64,000 bases of DNA from positions 186,001 to 250,000 of the forward strand of contig JAQMWT010000334.1 of NCBI GenBank assembly GCA_029834535.1, written 5' to 3'. Source of the DNA: Chrysophaeum taylorii (lineage: Eukaryota; Sar; Pelagophyceae; Pelagomonadales; Pelagomonadaceae). Made by a program: the position numbers and the translations under genes. Below are positions 58,086 to 64,000 of the stretch, piece by piece (the stretch's first letter is position 1; every line of letters begins with the position of its first letter). Below the pieces are notes generated by a model. It searched no databases and was not told where the DNA came from. It saw only the letters and a list, made by a program, of their open reading frames with translations.

Positions 58086-60161
58086 CTACTGGGGGAGGGT
58101 TTCGGGTGCGTTCGGGTCTCGGGCGAGGGAGGCCCAGGGGAGGCCCTTGGTCCTCTTCCGGAGGCCGAGGGCCACGACGCGCTTGGCTTCGTTGCACTTG
58201 AAGGTGCATTTTGAGGGGATGACAGGCTGGAAGAGGCGGCGGTCGAAGGCGAGGAGGCGGCGGTCGCCGGCGCGGATCTGGACGCGGAGCCTGTCGGCCT
58301 CGAACCGGACGGCGAGGTCATCGAGGGACAGGTGCTCCACCGGCACCGTGAGGTACACTTTGACAAAGGTGCCGCGCCCGCCGTCGTCGTCCCAAGCGAA
58401 GGTAGAGATCGGCTCGGCTTCGCGGCCACTCTCGCCAAAGAGGTCTTTGCTTGCGCTCGCTGCTGTTATTCTGTCAACTTCAATGAGCAGCGGGGGTCCG
58501 GCCGCGCCGCCGGATGTCGGAAGGTCCTCCTGCGGATGATGTTCTCGACTCGGTCGCGCTTTATTATTTTTACTCCGAACAACAGTCAAATCGTCGTCGC
58601 GACTGTTGTCGCCTTCCCATTTGCGGTCGTCTTGGATCGAAGTCCGCGCGTACCACTGCCTGATGGGCTCCGACTGGGGGTCGGGGAGAGAAAAGGGGCG
58701 ATGGAGCGGGAGCTTTCGGTCGGCGCGCGGACGGTCGCGACGCATCGACGCGAGCATACCTTTTGCCGCGGGAAGCAGGTCGGATTCTGGCATGAAAGAA
58801 TCGGCGTAGTCGAGGTAGGCCGAGACCTGGGCGATGGCGAGCGTGAAGAGGTCGTCCTTCTCCTCGACGAAGAGATGATTTACCACCTCATCTTCGGGCG
58901 GCAAATTGGAGAATGCGAGGGTGCACTCCACGACTCTCCGGCCGTCGACGTCCACGAGACACCAGGTCGAGGCGTCGGGGAGACAATCGAAGAGAAAGTG
59001 ACGGATCCAGGGGACCCTCCCGGCCACCGCCACCTTGACTCGTTTCGCCGACAGCTCGACCTCGAGGTCGGCGACCCGCGCGGTCCGCGGGACGTGCGTC
59101 GTTAGCACGACGTCGCGCTGATCGTCGAGAAGCCAGTCGTGCGCGTCGTGGTCGCCCGCGTCGCGGCACAGGTAGGCGTCCCCTTCGAAGCAGGCGGGCC
59201 ACCGTTCTCCGTACCGCGCCTTGCGGAGCTTGAAGGCCACGACGTGGGTCTGGTCGAAGCTCGCGCACTCTATATCGGTTTTCTCGACCGCGCCCCACAG
59301 CGCGCGTCCGTCGACCACGGGGGCGTACCCTCGTTGCTTCACGTGGAGCGAGGTCGGCGGCGCGACCGCCCCGCTGCTCTTACGACGGTCCAGCTCCCGC
59401 ACGTCGATCTCCACCTCGTCGACGTTTCCCTGTACCCACACGGCCAAGTGAACCGCCGACGGCGACTGAACCCATCCAAAACAAGTCAGCAGTCTCGGGT
59501 CTTTGTGTTTTTTCGCAGCAGCCTGCTTGAACGCCCGACGCTCGATCGCCTTGCGGTCGTCGCTCCGCACCCACGGTCTCACCTCCTCGCGGCGGTTCTT
59601 GAGGAGCCGCGAATGGCGCTCCGACGACGCGATGCCGCGCCGGAACTTGGGCGAATATTTCGACGGATAGTGAGGCGGAATGCCCTCCTTCGCGTGCTCC
59701 CGCAGCGCGCAGAACGCGCACACCAGCATGTCGCACACCGAGCACCGGAACTTACTCGGGGCACCGCACGAGTCGCAGCACAACACGAGCGCGTCGCTCC
59801 CGATGTCTTCCTCCGGGTCCAGCACCGCATCCCGGAACTGTTCGTCCACCACGTCCCGGAACTCGGGCGTGTTCGACACGGCGTACTTGTAGATGTTCTT
59901 CCGGACGAGCCGCTCGCGCGCGACGAGGCATCCGTCGTACAACCGCCGCGACCCCTCGTTGCTCAGCGTGTCGTAGGCCTTTTTTATTTTCAAGAAGTGG
60001 GCCGTCCGAGCCTGGGTCTCCTCGCCGAGGCCAAAGTTACGGTCGGGGTGGAACAGCTTCGCGAGCTCGCGGTACGCCGTCCTGATCTCCTCGTCGCTCG
60101 CGCTTTCACCCACGCCCAGCACATCGTACGGCGACACATCGTCGTTCCACGCCGCGTCCAT
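58086..60161 (-). CDS. J-domain protein with B-box-like zinc finger and CS-type domains
   Basis: 691 residues from ATG 60161. A J domain (10-77) has the HPD triplet at 38-40, so it should stimulate Hsp70 ATPase. A Cys/His cluster CCDSCGAPSKFRCSVCDMLVCAFC...H...H (about 128-168) resembles a B-box zinc finger. Three beta-rich segments resemble CS/p23-NudC domains: about 230-345 (ending near ACFEG), 350-430 (DVVLTTHVPRTARVADLEVEL) and 605-685 (VYLTVPVEHLSLDDLAVRFEADRLRV). The last is the best match. A cochaperone linking Hsp70 and Hsp90 is a reasonable inference. Divergent from the MBD4-like gene, 183 bp between starts. Confidence 0.8.
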   Translation of the reverse strand: MDAAWNDDVSPYDVLGVGESASDEEIRTAYRELAKLFHPDRNFGLGEETQARTAHFLKIKKAYDTLSNEGSRRLYDGCLVARERLVRKNIYKYAVSNTPEFRDVVDEQFRDAVLDPEEDIGSDALVLCCDSCGAPSKFRCSVCDMLVCAFCALREHAKEGIPPHYPSKYSPKFRRGIASSERHSRLLKNRREEVRPWVRSDDRKAIERRAFKQAAAKKHKDPRLLTCFGWVQSPSAVHLAVWVQGNVDEVEIDVRELDRRKSSGAVAPPTSLHVKQRGYAPVVDGRALWGAVEKTDIECASFDQTHVVAFKLRKARYGERWPACFEGDAYLCRDAGDHDAHDWLLDDQRDVVLTTHVPRTARVADLEVELSAKRVKVAVAGRVPWIRHFLFDCLPDASTWCLVDVDGRRVVECTLAFSNLPPEDEVVNHLFVEEKDDLFTLAIAQVSAYLDYADSFMPESDLLPAAKGMLASMRRDRPRADRKLPLHRPFSLPDPQSEPIRQWYARTSIQDDRKWEGDNSRDDDLTVVRSKNNKARPSREHHPQEDLPTSGGAAGPPLLIEVDRITAASASKDLFGESGREAEPISTFAWDDDGGRGTFVKVYLTVPVEHLSLDDLAVRFEADRLRVQIRAGDRRLLAFDRRLFQPVIPSKCTFKCNEAKRVVALGLRKRTKGLPWASLARDPNAPETLPQ

Positions 60162-60344
60162 CTTAACACACTTTTTAGTATTCCGATTCTGCGTGACGTC
60201 ACGGCTGTGTGGTGCAAATATTGTACGTTGATGATGCTATTATTCTTTTGCTTTTCGTTCAAAAAAGGCCGGCCGGCGCTGGGCGGATATTGATTGCAAC
60301 ACTACTTCGAGACGACGACCACGACGACGAGGGTTTGGATTGAA

Positions 60345-61646
60345 ATGAGCACGACGGCCGATCCTCGAGATTCGCTGGCCCATTTCCTCGCGGCGGCCAA
60401 GGCCAAGGGGACCGCGGCGTTCGGGGCGCAGCGCGATTGCGCCCTGGCGGTGCTGCGGCCGCTCGAGGCAGTCGAGGGGGCGCTGCTGCCCGAGGCGGGG
60501 GAGGTGGTGCGCGCGCTGCTCGGGGAGCTCCGGCGGCTCCACACAAACTTTTCGTGCCGGTCGCGCCAGCGGTCGCAAGAGGTGCGGTCGGCGCGTGCCG
60601 AATTGACGGCGCTCCTGCGACGCGCGCGGTCGGTCGAGGCACGTCTCGACCCGCGGGGCGCGGAGAGCAGCTCGAGGAAAAGGCGTCGCGAACTCCGAGC
60701 TCGCGCCGACCGCGCCGAGCGCCGAACGGGCCGGCCGCACCTCGACTCTGATATTTCGTCGAACGAATACGACGACGACGACGACGAGATGTGTGCGGAG
60801 TTGGTGGCGACGGGGAGTTGCGACCATTTGTGCCCTCATCTGTGTTATTTCCGCGAGCACGAGGGGCCGCGGCAGCTGTTCGCTCTGCGGCTGCGCGTCG
60901 CCGCGGCGGCGGGGTCGGCCCGGGCGCTGGACTCGTGGCGAACAGTGGTGGAACGCGGCCGGCGAAATAATTGGCGCGTCATCTTCGTGGATCCGGCAGG
61001 CGGGCGCTACGAGACCGCGGCCGCGGTCTTGAAGACCTTCGGCCTGTCCCATAATTCGTCGTCGATACGCGAGGAGTCAACGGACGCGCTGCGTGCCGCG
61101 CTGTGGCCAGAAGAGGACGAGCGGAGCATCCACGCCTCGGGGGCGCGCGCGTCGCCCTACTTTTGTAAAGGCGGCGGCCCGGGCGGCGGCCCGGCGCGGT
61201 CGCCGTTTGGGCTTTTGGAGGAGATCCTCTGGCACGACGAGTACAAGCTGCTGGCCGCGTGCTTGATGTTGAACGTGACGACGCGCGCGCAGGTTGACGT
61301 GGTGCTCTGGCGGCTGTTTTTCTACTTTCCAGACGCGCGGGCGGCGGCGGGAGCTCTGGACGACCCTTCTCGACTCGACCTCCTCGAATCGATCCTCCGA
61401 CCGCTCGGGCTCCACCGCAAGCGAGCGCGGCGGCTTTCGCTCATGGCGCGCGATTGGTTGAGAGTTAGTAAAGGAGGACGACCTCTCGAGGCTGTCGCAA
61501 ACTTGCACGGCGTTGGCTCTTACGCGACCGACGCTTACGAGCTCTTCGCGCGCGGCCGCGTCCCCGCACAAGGGAAGCCCCCCCGCGACCACGCCCTCCG
61601 CTGGTACCATGCCTGGGTTTTAGAGAGATTTATTATTATGAGATAG
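60345..61646 (+). CDS. MBD4: MBD4-like DNA glycosylase with a methyl-CpG-binding-like domain
   Basis: 433 residues from ATG 60345. The C-terminal 150 residues match the MBD4 HhH-GPD glycosylase: SPFGLLEEILWHDEYKLLAACLMLN, then the hairpin LHGVGSYATDAYELF with catalytic Asp396, then HALRWYHAWV. MBD4 removes T or U from G mismatches at CpG sites, countering deamination of 5-methylcytosine. Near 205-245, SWRTVVERGRRNNWRVIFVD continues as PAGGRYETAAAVL and fits the MBD fold (conserved Trp/Arg, DVxYxxPxG-like core). A Cys/His cluster lies just before it. The N-terminus is Arg-rich and helical. The glycosylase call is strong; the MBD call is by eye. Confidence 0.85.
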   Translation: MSTTADPRDSLAHFLAAAKAKGTAAFGAQRDCALAVLRPLEAVEGALLPEAGEVVRALLGELRRLHTNFSCRSRQRSQEVRSARAELTALLRRARSVEARLDPRGAESSSRKRRRELRARADRAERRTGRPHLDSDISSNEYDDDDDEMCAELVATGSCDHLCPHLCYFREHEGPRQLFALRLRVAAAAGSARALDSWRTVVERGRRNNWRVIFVDPAGGRYETAAAVLKTFGLSHNSSSIREESTDALRAALWPEEDERSIHASGARASPYFCKGGGPGGGPARSPFGLLEEILWHDEYKLLAACLMLNVTTRAQVDVVLWRLFFYFPDARAAAGALDDPSRLDLLESILRPLGLHRKRARRLSLMARDWLRVSKGGRPLEAVANLHGVGSYATDAYELFARGRVPAQGKPPRDHALRWYHAWVLERFIIMR

Positions 61647-61871
61647 GCGTTTCGAAAATGAGCGACCCGCGGCGCGCAAGAGTTGGGGGACGGCCGGGTC
61701 CGTGAAGAGGCTGTAGGCGAAGGAACACAATGCGGGCGCCAGCACCATAAGGAAGACGTACGTCACCAGCCGCCGGTAGGTCCCCATCTTGTGCCTCGTC
61801 AGCTTGGGGTCGCGCCGCTTGACAAGCGCATCGGCGGCCGTCGTTATGAGGAAGAGGAGGAACCGGTTCAT
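61620..61871 (-). CDS. small membrane protein of 83 residues
   Basis: ATG 61871. Two hydrophobic segments (FLLFLITTAADALV and VTYVFLMVLAPALCSFAYSLF) are separated by a basic loop, with a basic C-terminus. No family is recognised. Its end overlaps the last 27 bp of the MBD4-like gene tail to tail, and it is divergent from the WNK gene (278 bp between starts), which fits the pairing rule of the window. Localisation to an organelle inner membrane would be a guess. Confidence 0.5.
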   Translation of the reverse strand: MNRFLLFLITTAADALVKRRDPKLTRHKMGTYRRLVTYVFLMVLAPALCSFAYSLFTDPAVPQLLRAAGRSFSKRLSHNNKSL

Positions 61872-62149
61872 TTTTTATTATTTTCCGGAACGAACATCAC
61901 ACACACTTCCTTCCAAGATCGGTCGTCGCTGACAAGAGGAGCCCCCCTATTCTTCAGTTGCAATTTGGGGAAGTGCTGCCTGCCTGCCTGCTCCAGAGCA
62001 AGCCTGCGACGCCTACGACGCCTACGACGCCGACGACGCCGACGACGACGACGACGACTTCCGGCTCCGAGTCATCAAAGCAGCAGCAGGTGGTGGTCGG
62101 GGTGGAGTGAGGGGGTCCGGCCCCCCGCTTCGCTTTGCGGCTTTGCGAA

Positions 62150-63157
62150 ATGGAGGAGGAGGAGACCGTCTCGGAAGCGGAAGTGATCGAAAAGTCGCCG
62201 CGGGAGCGGTACCTGCGTTTCAAGGACCTCCTCGGGCAGGGCGCGTACAAGCAGGTGTGGCGTGCCTACGACACGATCGAGGGCATCGAGGTAGCATGGA
62301 ACGTGGTGAATTTGAAGAAGATGCCCCCGGCGGAGAAGGCCCGAGTGATCAACGAGGTCAGGCTCCTGGACCGATTGGAGCACACGAACATCATCGATTT
62401 TCACGGGTCTTGGGTGAACCGCGAGAAACACGAGGTCGTCTTCGTCACCGAGATCCTCAGCTCGGGGAGTCTGAAGAAGTTCATTACAAAGGTCCAGGTG
62501 ATTCGGTGGAAAATCATCAAGCGCTGGTGCAAGCAGATCTTGAGAGCGCTCTCCTACTTACACTCGCAAGAACCTCCGATCATCCACCGAGACATAAAGT
62601 GCGACAACATCTTTATCAACGGAACTACCGGCGATCTCAGAATCGGGGACCTCGGTCTCTCGACGACAGCGATCATCGGAAAAGGCCAGTCCGTTCTGGG
62701 GACTCCAGAGTTCATGGCTCCCGAGCTCTACGACGAGCAGTACGACGAAAAGGTCGACGTCTACGCCTTCGGCATGTGCGCGGTCGAGATGATTACGAAA
62801 CAACTCCCCTACGCCGAGTGCGCCAACGCGACCCAGATATATCGGAAAGTCACGGCCAACGTCATGCCGCGCGCCCTCGAGCTCATTCCCGAGGGACCCG
62901 CCTACGAGTTTGTCACGTGTTGCGTCAATACGGACCCTGCTCTCCGATGGAGCGCCGAGCAGCTGCTCCTTCATCCGTTTCTTCAGAACGATCCCGAGTT
63001 CGACGAGACCGAAGTCAAGATCAGGGAACAGCCCCAGCTCCCGCCCATTTCAGAGCCGTCCACGATTCTGCCGCCCCCCCCCCCGACGCCCCCCGCGGTC
63101 TCGAGGGAGCAATCTCTCGAATCGGAGCACTTAGCCGCCGCGGTCCAACCGCCCGCC

Positions 63158-63201
<44 letters not shown>

Positions 63202-63337
63202 CGTGGTCAAGCCAAAGGAGGCCGTCAAGCTGGCGGTCTCGGCGGCCCTCAACGCCTACGTCGCAGCCTCCGAGGCGGCGGCGAGCGCGATGCGCCGGGC
63301 TGGGCACGCGAACGAGCGAGCGCGCAACGTCGGCTTT

Positions 63338-63368
<31 letters not shown>

Positions 63369-64000
63369 TGCGGCCGCCAGTTGAGGTCGCGCCCGTCGTA
63401 GTGGAGTCGTCGCCGGAGCCTCCTCCGACCCTCTCTATCGAGGGCACGCCCGGCCCCGTCACCGCCCCGTCGCCCGTGTCGACGCCCTTCTTCACTCCAA
63501 AGATCCGCGAGGACCTCCCGCCGCACGTTTTCATCTCCGAGGCTTCGGTCGACTCGCCGTCCGCGAGCGAGCTCAGCACGCCCTCGCCGCCGCTCGGTCC
63601 CTCGCCGGATTTCGACGAGACCTTACCACCAAAAGACGACGAGCCACCCAAGCAATTGCCGTCGCCCGAGCGCTCCTTCAACGGTCTCTGGTTCGAGAGC
63701 GCGCAGGAGACGGAAGCGCCGCCGCCGCCGCCGCCGCCGCCATCTTCTTCGGAGGACGTCGGCCTCGTCGACGACGATTACGACGCCGCCAGAGCCCTCG
63801 CCCACAAGCTTCTCCCCGACGCGATGCCCCCGCCACCCCCCGACACGCCGCCGCCCTCGCGCGCGTCGCGCTCCTCGAGCCTCGACCACGTCGAGCTCAC
63901 GAGGGAGAGGGAAATGGAGCGCGAAATCGAGAGCGAGGACTTCCTGTCCAAGATGCGAGACAGGGAGACCTTCGAGAAGAGCCACAAGGTCCGCATCAAG
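62150..64000 (+). CDS. WNK-type (with-no-lysine) protein kinase, 3' end outside window
   Basis: ATG 62150; open to the window edge (617 codons, no stop). The kinase domain spans about residues 20-285. Subdomain II reads GIEVAWNVVNL, where the usual catalytic Lys is Asn, and the glycine loop GQGAYKQVW carries the replacement Lys: the WNK hallmark. HRDIKCDNIFING, IGDLGLST (DLG in place of DFG) and GTPEFMAPELYDE complete the core. The rest is low complexity with Pro, Ala and Asp runs and many SP sites. WNK kinases sense chloride and osmotic state and phosphorylate SPAK/OSR1-type or other targets. Upstream, 62040-62100 is GAC/ACG-rich. Confidence 0.93.

Overview
This window looks like a compact, intron-poor nuclear genome of a unicellular eukaryote, most likely a microalga; a heterokont is a low-confidence guess. 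Support for a eukaryote: SNARE, RBR ubiquitin ligase, otubain, WNK kinase, EF-hand phosphatase, MBD4 glycosylase and plant-type ABCG genes, plus GT-AG introns of only about 45-60 nt. Coding regions are GC-rich with long single-exon frames. Many long open frames opposite real genes are codon-bias shadows. Starts given here were moved to real ATG codons.

Layout. 1-9.9 kb is a Ty1/copia-type retrotransposon cut by the left window edge: gag-like modules, a protease-like domain, an inserted C5-cytosine methyltransferase-like domain, integrase, reverse transcriptase, RNase H and extra 3' modules, with several frame breaks. A near-identical 22-24 bp sequence coding T-x-x-S-L-N-Y recurs five times, mostly at module borders. 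10.3-10.66 kb is a SINE-like element with an (AGTT)n tail; a second copy sits inside a decayed Ty3/gypsy element at 53.3-55 kb. Host genes then follow, mostly as head-to-head pairs: PPEF-type phosphatase(-)/RAD54(+); S9 peptidase(-)/His-rich protein(+) and flavoprotein(+); double-length TyrRS(-)/CaaX-ending syntaxin(+); otubain(-)/unresolved coiled-coil region(+); RBR ligase(-)/coiled-coil membrane protein(+) and three-RRM protein(+); FMN reductase(-)/ABCG transporter(+), polytopic protein with PP1-docking motifs(+) and tandem AAA ATPase(+); SpoU methyltransferase(-); sulfotransferase-like(-); J-domain/CS protein(-)/MBD4-like glycosylase(+); small membrane protein(-)/WNK kinase(+, running off the right edge).

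Gene-poor, less GC-rich or decayed stretches lie at about 20.1-22.1, 28.9-33.8 and 51.5-56.3 kb. Functional links suggested: the retroelement methyltransferase and the MBD plus glycosylase protein both point to a genome with cytosine methylation (inference); RAD54 and MBD4 are DNA repair factors; otubain and RBR belong to ubiquitin signalling; PPEF, WNK and the PP1-docking protein to phosphorylation control; syntaxin and the J-domain protein to trafficking and proteostasis.
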